From Gnetum montanum (Eukaryota > Streptophyta > Gnetopsida > Gnetales > Gnetaceae), in the NCBI GenBank assembly GCA_015680685.1, contig MNCI01007937.1, forward strand, positions 1,180,007 through 1,244,006: a stretch of 64,000 nucleotides of DNA. Direction: 5' to 3'. Positions 22,445-34,269 of this stretch are shown piece after piece. Under the pieces are notes generated by a model. It was not told the DNA's origin and did not search any database. It saw nothing but the letters and a program-made list of their open reading frames with translations. Every line of letters begins with the position of its first letter. The stretch's first letter is position 1. The position numbers were made by a program, and so were the translations under genes.

Positions 22445-22830
22445 AGCCTTAAAACATGGACTGCTAAGGCCTAAAACTAGTAAAAACCTAATCATTTTGG
22501 GCCTATATTAACCAAATTTTATCATATCTAGCTTATTTTGCTTAATTTTTTGACTTATTACTTAATGTTTTGGCTTGTTTTCGGACTTATGTTGCCTTAT
22601 GGACCTTGTTGACCTTCTATGACCTTTATACAACATTATATGTTCTTTATTTATCTTATTACAACTCTATATTCCTTTTTTTGGCCTTTAAATGATATCA
22701 AATAGTGGGGTTTGACCTTCCTTAACCACCATTTGACACCATATGACAGTGGCCTGCTAAGGCCTTAAACTGGCATCATAGTCAACCAAGACTATAAAGT
22801 GGCATCATGGCCCACTAAGGCCTTAAACTA
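22445..22830 (+). repeat. 30-bp repeat units before TE-C pol
   Basis: Units such as TGGCCTGCTAAGGCCTTAAA followed by CTGGCATCA, at 22,445-22,480 and 22,745-22,830. The same repeat follows gag-protease of this element at 18,006. Confidence 0.7.
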
Positions 22831-23040
22831 AGAAAATTATGACATTTTTTAATCATTTGTAGCCTTACTCTTTATACTTCCCCTTGTTTGACCTTTATGA
22901 ATTAACCTTATCTCATTGATGATCTTAGATGGCCTTGCTTGCATTAGATTTGCATATGTTTTATGACATTTTAACATTATTTATTTACTTTTATCTAGGT
23001 GTCACTTAATATGCTTTTGGTTGATATGCAGAATCAAAGT

Positions 23041-23966
23041 ATGAGCACCTATGAGAAAATCAGTTTTCCTTTGTATCTAATGGACCTCATAGTGATATTA
23101 AATATTGTATTGACCTTGGTTGCCTAGATCTTGAGCCTAAGAGTCTTGTAGACCACATAGCCTCAATAGAAAATCCTTTAGAATGGGATAAAAACCTAGT
23201 CAAAACCCTTGACTTACAAGTAGGAGAGATAATCAAAGATCCTCTAGTTGAGGTTCCTATCACAACATATAGTGGTGAGGAGAAAACCCTTAAAATAAGT
23301 TCTTCACTAAAGCCTCAATGTGTCCAGGACATTAACAAAGTATTATAGGAAAAAATTAAGGCATTTTCCTAGTCATATGAAGATATGCTAGGCTTAAACC
23401 CATGTCTAGTCTATCACAACATCATATTGGACCATAACATTAGACCATTTAAGCAAAAAGTGCACAAGATTAGACCTGATTTGACTTGGATAGTTCACAA
23501 TGAAATCTCAAAGCTCTACCAAGCAAGTTTCATTAGGGCTATCGATTATGCAGAATGAGTATCCAACATAGTGGTAGTCCACAAGAAAAATGGGAGTATC
23601 CATATTTGCATTGATTTTTAAGACCTAGATAAAGTAACTATTAAGGATTACTTCCCTTTTCCTAGTATTAATCAAATTATTGATACTATAGCCAGACATG
23701 CGTTGTTGTCCTTTATGGATGGATTCTTGGGACATAACCAAATTAGGATCAACCCATAGCACCAACTTAGCATGACCTTTACAACCCCAGAAGGTACTTT
23801 TTGTTATATCATGATGCCATTTAGTCTTAAGAATGCTAGAGAAACATACCATAGAGCCATGACCTATATCTTTAGTGATTACATGTTAAGTTTGCTTAAT
23901 GATTACATAGATGACATAACCGTGAAGTCTAAGATAGTTGATGACCATGATAATGACCTAGATCTT
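23041..23966 (+). pseudogene. pol: TE-C pol, N-terminal part of RT only
   Basis: Begins MSTYEKI at the position equivalent to TE-A MDTWKK, shifts by one base after about 20 codons and then follows the Tat RT. It has EEKTLKISSSL, CIDF-DLDKVTIKD, LLSFMDGFLGHNQI and catalytic NDYIDDITVKS (about 23,900-23,930). It stops abruptly after DNDLDL, where the TE-D LTR begins with TGTAAC. The rest of RT and all later domains are absent from the window. TGA at 23,556-23,558 replaces a Trp kept in TE-F. Confidence 0.9.
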
Positions 23967-24746
23967 TGTAACAACCAAAAATGTCAATGGCTGGAACGCC
24001 AATGGGTTCACGGATGCATAGCCTAACCTCGTCTCTATGTGAGGGCCTTGCTGGAAAATGGAGGCAAAATCCCCTGGATAGTCTTGTCGATTAAACAAGG
24101 ACTTTGCTAGCTATAAATAGGGTATTAGATGCAGCCATGGGATAGCGTGATTAGCCAAAAATGCGAGCATTAATGGTGTTCTCAATAGTATCAAGACAAG
24201 CTAAGCCTAAGTGTAGTATGGTTTCCTAGCACGAGAATGATGATACAAGTGTGAAAAAACGTGTAAAGTAGTGAAAAATGCAAATGTAGTATTGAATGTC
24301 AAAGAAAATGCTTAAAATGCAACAGAGGATATGCTTAAAATGTAATATAGTTTGAGAGAAAGAAAGAATGGTACCACCCCAGATAGGGAGTGTAGTGATT
24401 ATAAATGAGCTTTGTAGATGTATGCAATGTTCAAACAAGAATAGTAGCAACATAGCCACAGTCTCTGGGGTATCCTAGGATGAAAATTGATGTCTGCTAC
24501 AAAGGTTCATGCTTGCTGGGTTGGCTACCATAGTGTCCTATGGGTTTGTGATGCAATACATTGCTAAGTGGGATTCAAAGATGTTACCAATGTGCTAATA
24601 TGCTCTGGTGTATAGGGTGCCCAAGATGCCTCAAGTGCCAAGTGGTGCTCTGAGATGATAATTGCTACTTGGATTTTGCTAGCCAAATGCTTTAAATGCC
24701 CACTACTAAAATGAATTTCCAGCCCCTCGAGTGAGGAATGCAGGGG

Positions 24747-24754
24747 TATTTATA
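24747..24754 (-). promoter_or_regulatory. TE-D LTR TATA box (3' LTR)
   Basis: TATAAATA on the minus strand, within CCTATAAATACCCC. The 5' LTR has TATATATA at the same place (48,028-48,035). This sets U3 to the right and R/U5 to the left. Confidence 0.65.
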
Positions 24755-25170
24755 GGGTTAGGATTAGCGTGAAGTGTAGATTAAGTGCCACATGGCAAAG
24801 AGGTAGGTGGGGCTATGCTGACCTTTGTTATGCTCCTACTAGAGCGACTAGTGCTATGCTTTGCTATGCTCCACTAGAACTTGAGGGACTACTAGACTAT
24901 GGCTATGCTACTAAAACTGCATGTGCCAAGACTACAATGTACCTAAAAACAGTGCAAGATAGTGCAATTTGGAGGCTATGCTTCGGGACTACATTCTTTC
25001 CTCTCTCGAGTGGGATCGAGTGTAGGTATAATTTTGTGACATAGAGGGGGGGGGGGGTACAAAAAGAGTGCAAGTTGTTGATCCTACTTGCTGGAGGAGT
25101 GCTGGAGCTAGAATGTAGGCATGTGTTAAGATTTGGAAGCTTCTAGAGGTAATTACATGTTGCTATGCTA

Positions 25171-25622
25171 GCTATGCTCTAGAGTGTAGCATAACAGTTA
25201 GGCAAATTTTGCAAAAAACAAAAAAAAAACTAAAGTCTAGTGCTGCTACACTTGCTATGTTAACAAGCGTAGTAGGATGGAACAAGATGTAGCATGGACA
25301 CTTAGAAAAATCTAGCAAAAATTTTAATCATTCTTGCTACACCAGATAGGTTGAAGAGTGTAGCAGGAGGGGTAGCTTCAAAAGTGAGAAAATATGCCAA
25401 ATACCTCTTCCATGCTAAGCTAGCCTGATAACTTCTAGCTTGACACTAGTGCAAATTGGCTACTAGAGTATTGTTATGCTTGCTATGCTAGAGATCATAG
25501 CAAGAGGAATGTGAGCATAGTAAGACATTTAGAAAAAATTATGCAGCTACTATTTGACACTTAGAAAATTTTTCAGATCTGGTTCTGTTGCATGCTACAC
25601 TAGCGACGCTCTAGAGTGTAGC
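25171..25622. repeat. Five palindromic GCTATGCT/AGCATAGC motifs in TE-D U3
   Basis: Inverted repeats at 25,171-25,190, 25,247-25,272, 25,335-25,365, 25,479-25,504 (9-base perfect arms CTTGCTATG/CATAGCAAG) and 25,594-25,622 (8-base perfect arms). Equivalent sites in the 5' LTR include 48,446-48,465, 48,602-48,631, 48,750-48,767 and 48,870-48,889, the last being the perfect 20-base palindrome GCTATGCTCTAGAGCATAGC. All lie upstream of the TATA box in the direction of transcription. Confidence 0.75.
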
Positions 25623-25701
25623 TCTAGTAGTGGGATCATGGGCCAAACACTTAGAAAATTTTGTTGTTGAAATGCTATTGCTTGAATTTGGTGGTGTTTC
25701 A

Positions 25702-25717
25702 TTGGCTCCTCTTTGTC
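25702..25717 (-). other. TE-D polypurine tract
   Basis: Minus strand TTGACAAAGAGGAGCCAA lies immediately before the LTR start TGAAACACC. It parallels the TE-A tract. Confidence 0.8.
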
Positions 25718-27319
25718 AATGTTTGGAGTTGTGGCCTGAGAGATGTCTATAAAGAACTTGAAATACCATAGTAGACACAACATCAACATCACTCACTAGT
25801 ACCTAATTGGATAGTGCTTCACCAAGCTCAAGAGTGCTAAGGGTCATGACATGCTATAGGTAATGGTTGTAGGAAATTGGCTTGGAGATAGCAAGGGAGG
25901 AATGAGATGTAAATGATGTATCATGCTACAGGATTTAGAGTTAGCATGGTTGACTATGATCATGGCACCAAGGTGGCTTGTCATCAAAATGATGGCCTCT
26001 AGTCGGAGTACTTGTGAGAGAGTCTTCACCCATAGCACCAAAATGGTTTACCCCTAACATGGTTGCCTCTCATCAGAGTGCTTATGATAAGGCCATTGCA
26101 AATTTAGGGTTGGACCAATTACAAAATTGCAACTCTGCTAGATTTTACCTATGGATATCTTTTACCCCACTTTTGATCTTCTTTTTACACAAAATGCTAG
26201 CTGCAAGATGCTTATCATGAAGTGGACAGTGTGTCACTCAATGAGCTTTGGTTAGAGGCAACTGTGTCATGCCTATAGCACAAGTGTTTCCTCCTCGAGA
26301 TGAGGTGTGTTACATTCTTTGGGCTTTAACCAGCCCATAGAGGCTTCCTATGGGATGAGTTACATTATGTCCATCATGGGTTCTATAGTCAATTGAAAGA
26401 AGGGTGCCATGTGCATTAGAGAAGCTTGTAGGGAAGGAGGGGAAATGTAAGGTGAAAGAGGTAAGTGAAAGTAGGCTATATTGGGATAGTAGGGATGTGC
26501 ACTCTCGATCAACTTTGTGAGTCCAACTAGGCACATCAAAGCCATGTTGTGCCTTACTGTTGCGATGAAGCATGCCTTTGAACAACCACCTCTAGGGCTT
26601 CATCCTACAAACACAATGCAGAGGAAATCAGAAAAAAATCACACATCATGAGAGATAAAAGAAAAATGTTGGCTGCAAGGATGCTGTAAGTGCCATGAGT
26701 GCTAGACCAATTGGAAGAGCTTGTAGTGCCAAAGTAGGAAGGCTAGTGTAGATGCTGGAGCTAGAAGGCTACCAAAGCTCTAGTAGCCACATTAGAAGTG
26801 AGCCCTTAAGGGAGGCCAGCAAGGTGGCATAGGGCGATGGTGATGCAGGTGCTCAAGACTCCACACCAAGGACAAGAGCTTAGAAATCCAATAGGACAAT
26901 GGGGAGCCACACTACTGGATGCACTTCCAAGCCTAGGAAATGGTGAGGCTTAGAAGATGGTAGTGCTATGATTGGGGCACAATACTACTGGGACTTCATT
27001 AGGTGGTGCTAATGATGAGAGCCCCAACAACTAACAAAACATCCAAGGCCAGTAATGCTATTGGCATGACCTAGGGATGGTACAACTGCCAATGGTGGCA
27101 GTAGCTTCAGAAGATCAACAAAATGTCCAAGGGCATCTTTGAAGGATCAGCAAAATGCTAAGGGTGATGATGCTGCAAGTTTTCCAAAGGCTTTTTCTTT
27201 AAGACATGAATTTCATTTTGAAACTACAACACCTCACCCCACCTAGCCCATTGAGATGTGGGTAAATTATGGAGGATTAGAAGTATTCATGCTCACTTAT
27301 CTGCAAAACTATGTGTGTT
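25718..27319 (-). other. TE-D 3' region between repeats and LTR
   Basis: Mostly non-coding. On the minus strand a strong 3' splice site (pyrimidine tract, then GTGTTTGTAG, AG at 26,606-26,605) precedes GATGAAGCC. This is the same junction as in TE-A at 6,084/6,085. A 91-codon open run (26,585-26,310, minus) follows the acceptor; it is unrecognised and may be chance. The stretch 26,640-27,190 has no gene that I can support. Confidence 0.5.
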
Positions 27320-27660
27320 ACACTATGTGTGCTAAACTACAAACCTAGTTTAAGGTCCTAGTAGAATGCAATATGCTAGTTTATAGCCCTAGCAAACTAC
27401 CGTGTGCTAGTTTAACATCATATTGGATGGTGGATGGTATGCTATTTTAACATCATGATGCAAGGAAGAGCTGTGCCAATTTAATGTCATAGCAGATGTG
27501 TGTGTTTTGGATGCTCATTTAACGTCATAGCCCAAGGACGAGCTATGTCAGTTTAATGTCATACCAGATACTCTATGCCAATTTTTAGTCATAGTGGACT
27601 CTCTATGCTAGTTTATAATCATAGCAGACTCTCTATGCTAGTTTATAGTCATAGTGGACT
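27320..27660 (-). repeat. 30-bp repeat array after TE-D pol
   Basis: Eight or more degenerate units (plus strand form GACTCTCTATGCTAGTTTAT, then AGTCATAG) begin 40 bases beyond the pol stop. Confidence 0.75.
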
Positions 27661-27699
27661 ATTTCTTACCTTGCTTTATCATTGATGCAATGCTGTGTA

Positions 27700-30499
27700 C
27701 TAGGCATAATATAGCTTCAGATATGAATGGTTGATTAGACTAGTAAACTCATGATTGTCTAGATTAGCAAGCTTTAATGCTTCATTGTTATAGGCCTTGG
27801 TGACCAAGAAAGGCCCTTCCTAGTTGGCTAAGAATTTGTCCATGGGTTCATGAATAGCCTTGAGGACTAGGTTCCCTCTCTTGATTAGGCATTGATGTTG
27901 ATTGTGACCATGCTTTTATCGTTGCTTCTCTTGATATCATTTGACGTAATCAAGTGTCTACATACACTCCTCCTCTATAGAGTCGAGGTAAATGATTTTC
28001 AACTCGTTATTTTAGGTCTCACTAATGAATCTCAAGAGGATCACATGGAACAATGGGACCTACAATTCAAGAGGTTATACTACTTTAGACCAATACACAA
28101 GGTTATATGATTTCTTACATGTTATTGTTCTATGTGTTGTGTGGTAGGCCCATAGTGCTTAGACAAGCTGCTTGTGTCATCATCATTTTCTACTATTACA
28201 AATCTTCTTCAAAAGGTTGACGATGACCTTGTTTGTGGCCTCCACCTAGCCATTCACCTATGGGTAGTATGGTAATGAGAAGAAATGCTTGATGCCAAGG
28301 TATTCACAAAAGGCTTTGGTTTCTGCACTACTAAACTATGGCCCATTGCCCATGACAATGGTCATGGGTAGACCAAATTAGGTCACTATATTATCAAGGA
28401 TGAATTTGTAGACCTACTATGATGTGGTCCTCCTAAGGGGAATGGCTTCAATCCACTTGGTAAAATATTCAATTGTGATTATGATGAAGCTATGTCCTAC
28501 AAAGAACTTAGGCATGATGGGCCCTATGATATCCAACCCCCAAATTTGGAACAACCACGTGATCTACATGGTGTGTAGTTCAATGGGTGGCACATGCACT
28601 AATTTTTCATGCCATTGACACACATCACATGTCTTAACCTTGGAAATGTAATCGCACTCCATGTAAGGTCAATAGTAGCCTAAGAATCTAATTTTCAATG
28701 CCATTACCTTGGGTGCTATGTGGCCTTCGCAAAGTCCCTCATGGACCTGATCAATGATCATTTGCACTTCACCATTGTTAACATAAGTTAGAAATATGCA
28801 ATCATAGGATCTATGACATAGTGTGCTCTCACCTACAATGATGTACTACTATAACTATCTCTGCACTGCATCCTTTTGGGTAGTGGTCAAATGTTGCAGA
28901 GGTTCACCTTATTGAAGGTATGACTTGATGTCATCATACCACTCTTGTGCATGGGCCATGCTTATTGTAGCTATGGATGCTATGTAAGTTACTTTTGTGA
29001 GAGGTTCGACATAATTTATTACTGAGGTAGGCAATACATGAAACATGTTAAGTGCAATGCTTATGGCTAATATGGCTAATGCATTGGCAATGGCATTCTT
29101 GTTGCAGGGTATGTGTTGGATATCTACAGTTGCAAACCATTGAAGAAAGTGCTTCACCAAGTCACAATAAGGTCATAAGTGTTACACTTTACAAGCATAA
29201 ACCTTTGTAACTTGGTTGATGACTAGCTGTGAATCATCTCGGATTGCTAGGTTTCGAATTCCTAGGTCATAAGCTAATATAAGACCTCTAAGGAGATGTT
29301 CATACTCTACTACATTGTTAGTGCAAGGAAATGTAAAGTGATAAGTTGATGGTCAAATCTCCCTAGAAGAAAACATGATTATAGTAGTGGAACTACCTCC
29401 TTGAGAGGTTGAAGCACCATCAAAGTGTAAAATTACCTCAAAGTTGGTAGGTTCTTGCCTTATACTACTAACATGCTTATTTGGGAATTTCGGATCTATG
29501 GTTTCTTGATCATTTACTAGTGAAGCCATGAGTTTTGTAGTTATTTCTTAACCTTTAGTTGATGCTTGTGCTATGTAATGCAGGTTAAACTCTATAGTTA
29601 TTACTTTCCACTGTGCGATTTAACTACTTTCATAGATGTTCATTGTAATTTCCTGGAGTACATTGCTTTTGCAGATAACATTTACCTAGCTACGAAAGAG
29701 ATAATGCCTCCACGTCTTAAGTGCAAAGACTAAGAAGAGGTAGTTCTTTTCCACATCATTGTATTTTTCTTCATGGGCCACTAACACATGGCATAGGTAG
29801 TATACAAGGACTCTGAACCATCATCTCATTTTTGACAAAGCAATGAAGTGTTGTACGTGTCAAAAGTTGCAAGGTAGATGTAAACAGGTTTATCTCCTTG
29901 TGGAGAGTAGACTATTGGAAGTTGAACCAGCTCTTGTTTAACATTGTCAAATGCCTCTTAGCATTAAGCTATCCACTTGAAGTGGACTCCCTTTTTGAGC
30001 AAATGTTGCATTGGTTCTAGCTTATCAGTCAACTATGTAATCAATTGATGTATGAATTGCAATATGCCTTGTAATCCACATAGCTCCTTAAGGTTAGTTG
30101 GTGGTGCTAAGTTGATGGCCTTAACCTTATCTAGGTCTATGCATATGCCTATTTTTGATACCACAAAACTAGCATGCAACCTATCTTAACACCAAAGACA
30201 TACTTCTTAGGATTCAGCCTAAGGTCATGTCTAAGGAAACATTTGAGTGTCATCAATGTAGTCATTGAGCAACTCTAATAATTAGTCACTAAAGATGTAC
30301 ATCATGGAATATTGGTAGGTTTCTCCTATGTTCTTTAGTCCGAAAGACATCATTTTATTGCAAAACATACCCTAGGGGCTCATGAAGTTCGTACTAAGTT
30401 GGTGCTATAAGTTGATCTAAATCTAGTTGTATCCAGAGAACTTGTCCAAGGATAACAAGGCATGACCAACTATGGTATTGACCAATTGATCAATGCTAG
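27700..30499 (-). pseudogene. pol: TE-D pol, 3' part: rest of RT, RNase H, second RNase H, integrase
   Basis: Continuation of the pol frame begun at 43,249, split by TE-E. It reads from SIDQLV through the RT catalytic NDYIDD (about 30,260), after which about 50 bases are missing relative to TE-F. It continues through the native RNase H (degenerate) and the archaeal-type RNase H beginning LHFDGASTSQG (about 29,430) and including VVEYEHLLRG. The fourth catalytic Asp has become Asn in IANALA. Integrase fragments follow (GIKHFFSLPYYP near 28,270). The C-terminal block LVLKAIHEPMDKFLAN ends at a stop at 27,702-27,700. There are many stops and frameshifts. Confidence 0.88.
30495..30499. other. Target-site duplication of TE-E (left)
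   Basis: GCTAG directly before the LTR start. The identical GCTAG follows the right LTR at 42,606-42,610. Skipping TE-E and one copy restores the RT frame of TE-D. Confidence 0.95.
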
Positions 30500-33161
30500 T
30501 GTTGGCGACCGTTTGGGACGCGACCACCAACGAGTGTCCTCGAATAGGATTTAGGTGCTTGCTGGTCTCTGGCAACACCAAGGCCCAAATACCTCCAAAT
30601 AGACTCAGTAGTTAATGTGAGTATGTGTGTGTGTTGTTGTGGTGTGCGGTTGTGAAATATGAAACGATTTCGTTGTGTGTAAACTACAAATGACTTATCT
30701 TAAAGAGATTCAACCAACTTTGCCAGGTACTGTGAGTTGTTGAGGGTTCCTATTTTGCTCAGTTGCCTAGTCTACGCAGTCCTTATAATACCTACTTATA
30801 AAAAATAAAATTTTGCAAAAACATTTGAGCACAACTCTGAAAATCTACTTCTAATTTTCCCCAGAGAAAGAGATAGTTCCACAAGAAAACTAGAAATAGA
30901 GCATGATTCGATGGAAATAGACAGAAAAGAAAGCAGATTTGTGTAGACCTTAAATATTTGAACAAGGTAAAATGACACAAGTAAACACTTCACAATAANA
31001 CTTAACAATTTCTGATTTAAATATCATGAAGATTCACTTTAAAGATAAAAAGAAGCTATTTTGGTCCCATCAAAATACCAAATATTTTATGAACCCTCTT
31101 GACTATTGAATCGTTCAACGGCGTGACTACAAGCAGAGGCTCTCTTACAACAATACCAATAGCGATTCTTATATATTGCACAATAACCACATTCACTACT
31201 AAAATGCTCTGAAGGCTTTCAAACACAAGCGCTTCTATGGCAAAATTTTAACAGAAATTTTCTATTGGGCAACAAGAACAATAAGAGCAATCTAAAAATC
31301 CCAAAATTACTTGCCAAAGATGATACTATCTAAACCACTAGCAAACAATTTAAACAAAATAAAGATAAAAAAAATAACTCATAGGACTACAACAAAGATG
31401 CTGAAATATTTTCTTTAGCAAGTCATCTTACAAGCAATCCTTCACAATTTCTTCTTTACAAATGCTCTTCCAAGAGCCAAAGTGTGTCCCCAAGTGAGAG
31501 CTCCAAGTGCTAGCTAGTAGCCTTCCAAAGTGTGATATCAATGTCTTCTCAAAAGTGTTATCCCCTCTTGTGATATATCTTTCTTCTTATCCCTGAAGTC
31601 TTTTTATAGGGTTCAAATGGTAGTTACATCCAAAATATGTTTGCTAAATTCTCTCCCAAGTAACTTGCCAACAAGTTAGGAAGTGTTAACTTAGGAAGTT
31701 AGGAAGTTAGGAGAAATATTGCAAATATTTCCTTTGTGAATAATGAAAATAAACCCAATAGCTCCATGTAATTGTTTAAAATTATAGCTCCAATAGCTTT
31801 TCATTTTTACTTGCTTAAAATTTTTAAGTTTTGAATACTATTGAAGCCCTAGTAATTGTATGAACAAGGTGATGGTATAATATCTACCTTGGTGTAGATG
31901 TTGGTGGTAGCCAATCTATGTAAATTCATATAAATAATTTATCTACACTTGCACCCATGTAAAAGTGGCTAGAAACAAAAATTTAAATCCAAAATATGAG
32001 GTCTAAATGTGAAGGCGCCAGGCCTAGAACTGCCAGCAAATATTTCCAAATTATCCCGCCCTGCCAAAAATCGTTATCAACTACCACCGTGGAAGAAGGC
32101 TCTGCTGCTGCATCCGACATTGTTTCCGTGTGGTGTTCAGTTGCTGAAGAATAGAGGAGAGGGATTTTTCTTGAAAAAATGATGCGCTGAACATATGGTT
32201 CTAAACATAGGGTTTTAGTTGCCTGGAATTTTTTTTTGCCCCAAATTTGCTTAGGGCTTCCTGCGTTTTTTTTTTCGAATCATCTTCCAAATCACCGCCA
32301 TTGTTATTGATTGTAAAGCCAGGGGCAAACGTATCATGGATCTACATCCAGTAAAATCGTAGGAACCTTCATCATGCCGTTATAACTGCCACAACCTCCA
32401 GAACCGTCGCAGCCTACAAAACTGGAAATGCCATGGCCTGCAAAACTAGAAATGAAACCGGGGTTTCAAAAAAATGCGACTCTTTTCTATGTATATTACG
32501 TGTGGATGAGGGTTTTGATCTTCTTTATCTCTTTGCGTTCATGGCAAAGAGGTTTTGTCCCCCAGGGACTTGGCCATGCTCGTGGTGATGGCAATTTTCC
32601 TTGGTACGGTGGTTGCGCCACGATAAACGCCACATGACTGCGCCATGATAAGCACTGCACCATCGCATGATTTTACCACACCTATTGCCCACCTAGCTTT
32701 GTTTTGTTTCCTTTCCTTGCATTTCTCTGGCCTTCCAGCAACGAAACAGCAGCTGTCATTGATGCAATGGCCAAATGCAGAAAATTTTTGCTTCACAGAT
32801 GTCGTTGTTTCAGTTTTTCTCCTCTTTTTCTTTGATACTTTGACATGCTTATATTTTTACATTAATTTCCCTGCACCAGATGTATAAATGATACATATGA
32901 AAATTGGACTTCCTTCATAATCTTACTAGACTTTGATTCCGTAAAGCCTGGTTATGTATATATATTACTGCCTTGTAAAATGCATTTCTCAAAAATTCAT
33001 AAACTTACCATAGAAATGGTGCTCCTATACATTTCTTCCTTAAATCAAAAGAATGCCTTCGTTAACTTATTCTTTTCCTCTCAGGGCTGAAAATTTAGCC
33101 ACTTCTCCAAAAATTCTTAACCCATTAAGCCTGCTTCATGAAATGGCCAAATGTGCCAACA
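30500..33161 (-). mobile_element. TE-E 3' LTR
   Basis: 2,662 bases, plus-strand ends TGTTGGCGACC and TGTGCCAACA. Compared with the 5' LTR it has about 110 extra bases near 30,730-30,840. It lacks the 177 bases equivalent to 40,262-40,438 exactly where a single N stands (30,999). A TATA box (CTATAAAAAGA on the minus strand) lies near 31,601-31,611. Positions 32,400-32,460 hold two copies of a CCTGCAAAACTGGAAAT-like phrase. Confidence 0.93.
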
Positions 33162-33184
33162 TTTCTGCCCCCCTTAAAAATTTA
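33162..33184 (-). other. TE-E polypurine tract
   Basis: Minus strand AAGGGGGGCAGAAA directly precedes the LTR start TGTTGGCAC. Confidence 0.85.
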
Positions 33185-33360
33185 AAGAAACTTGTGCAAC
33201 CTTATTTCAAAACTGAAACATACTGAAATTTTCATTGAATTTTTATAGCTAAATAGAAATCTTTTTTGAGGAAAATTCCTATTTAACATAAGATGTGATG
33301 AGACAAAAACCTCATTCCTAAGAAAAATAACAAACTGTACATTATCATGTCCTTCATAGA

Positions 33361-33873
33361 CTATTCTTGGGATGGAAATTGAATTGTGAGGGTTACCCTA
33401 GTAGGAATCCTCATCTCTCTAACTGTTTCATAGGAAATATCTGATGTGATGAAGGCTGTTCTATTGTTCTCTGGCTTGGTGGAGCTCTCACCTTGATCTA
33501 CTGGAGCTTTCTCTTCAACACTTTTCTCATTTTCTTTTTTTGATGATCTCTTCTATTTTTCTCCATTAGGTCCTTCATTTTCCTCTCAGAAGACAAAGGC
33601 TTCTCCCCATCCCCATGATGACTCTTCATTGGTTGGTTGCTCTTCTCTTTTCTCTTCCTCTTTGGTGCAATCTTGGTATTGCCCCCAAACATTGGACTCT
33701 ATCTCCAAACCTCTAGTGAGAAAGGAAAATTCATCAGACAACCAAGCCATAAACGGACATCCTTTTGGAGCTCCACAAGACCTAGCCTTTAGGTAAGCCT
33801 TCAATACATGCTCAGGGCAACATCCCATCACATATGGAATAAAAGGCTTTTTCATTTCTCTCTCAAACTCCAT
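33361..33873 (-). pseudogene. Extra ORF of TE-E between integrase and 3' LTR
   Basis: Unrecognised. ATG at 33,873 opens MEFEREMKKPFIPYVMGC; 95 codons are free of stops and the same frame continues with only two stops to TAG at 33,361-33,363, 170 codons in all. The N-terminal half is Cys-containing and compact (ARSCGAPKGCPFMAWLSDEF). The C-terminal half is rich in Lys and Glu and probably disordered. No signal peptide or membrane segment is visible, so although it sits where env-like genes sit it does not look like an envelope. A TATA box lies 84 bases upstream of the ATG. Confidence 0.6.
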
Positions 33874-33956
33874 CTCCCTCTTTCAAATTAGCTCTTTCTT
33901 ACTTTCCCTACTCAACTTGAATTGAAAGATGATGAAATTTTAGGCAACTTAACCCT

Positions 33957-33965
33957 CTTTTTATA
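33957..33965 (-). promoter_or_regulatory. Candidate internal promoter for the TE-E extra ORF
   Basis: TATAAAAAG on the minus strand inside CACCTATAAAAAGAGGG. It closely resembles the LTR TATA box of the same element (CCCTATAAAAAGAC). Spacing to the ATG at 33,873 suits a short leader. Confidence 0.4.
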
Positions 33966-34269
33966 GGTGCTAGAAATTTAAAATTCCCCCAAAGAGTCTG
34001 CAACCAAGTTTCCTTCTTTTAGGCATTCTAACCATTTGTCACAATCCTCACTAAGTAGTGGATGAGTCACCCTCTCCACTTATCACAATTGTAGAATTTC
34101 ACTTGTTCCACTTGTAGGCTTTCACTTGCCTCACTTGAAGAAAAATTATGTTCTAAATATAAATAAATCATATTTAAACATATTAATTGATAATATATTC
34201 CTAGTAATATTTACATAATAGTATATACATATATTATTTTTTGTAATGACATCTTCAAACTGTATGCAA
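33966..34269 (-). other. TE-E non-coding gap between integrase and extra ORF
   Basis: Includes an AT-rich block (34,150-34,260) and an irregular run of CACTTG-containing phrases (34,070-34,140). No ORF. Confidence 0.5.

Larger units (their letters stand above)
23967..25701 (-). mobile_element. TE-D 3' LTR
   Basis: About 1.73 kb, aligned along its length with 47,272-48,993. Plus-strand ends are TGTAACAACC and GGTGGTGTTTCA. It contains a TATA box at 24,747-24,754 (minus strand), the palindrome group at 25,171-25,622, and a run of nine G near 25,048. Confidence 0.9.

Noticed and set aside
24769-25044. 91-codon plus-strand ORF repeated at 48,014-48,325
   Set aside because: It lies antisense inside both TE-D LTR copies; shared only because the LTRs are duplicates, and frames diverge between them.
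32428-32887. ORFs within the TE-E LTR
   Set aside because: They are present only partly in the second LTR, on both strands, without motifs; LTR DNA is not expected to code here.
33068-33300. Possible second gene right of the TE-E PPT
   Set aside because: AT-rich, no frame longer than expected by chance; the extra ORF ends at 33,361.
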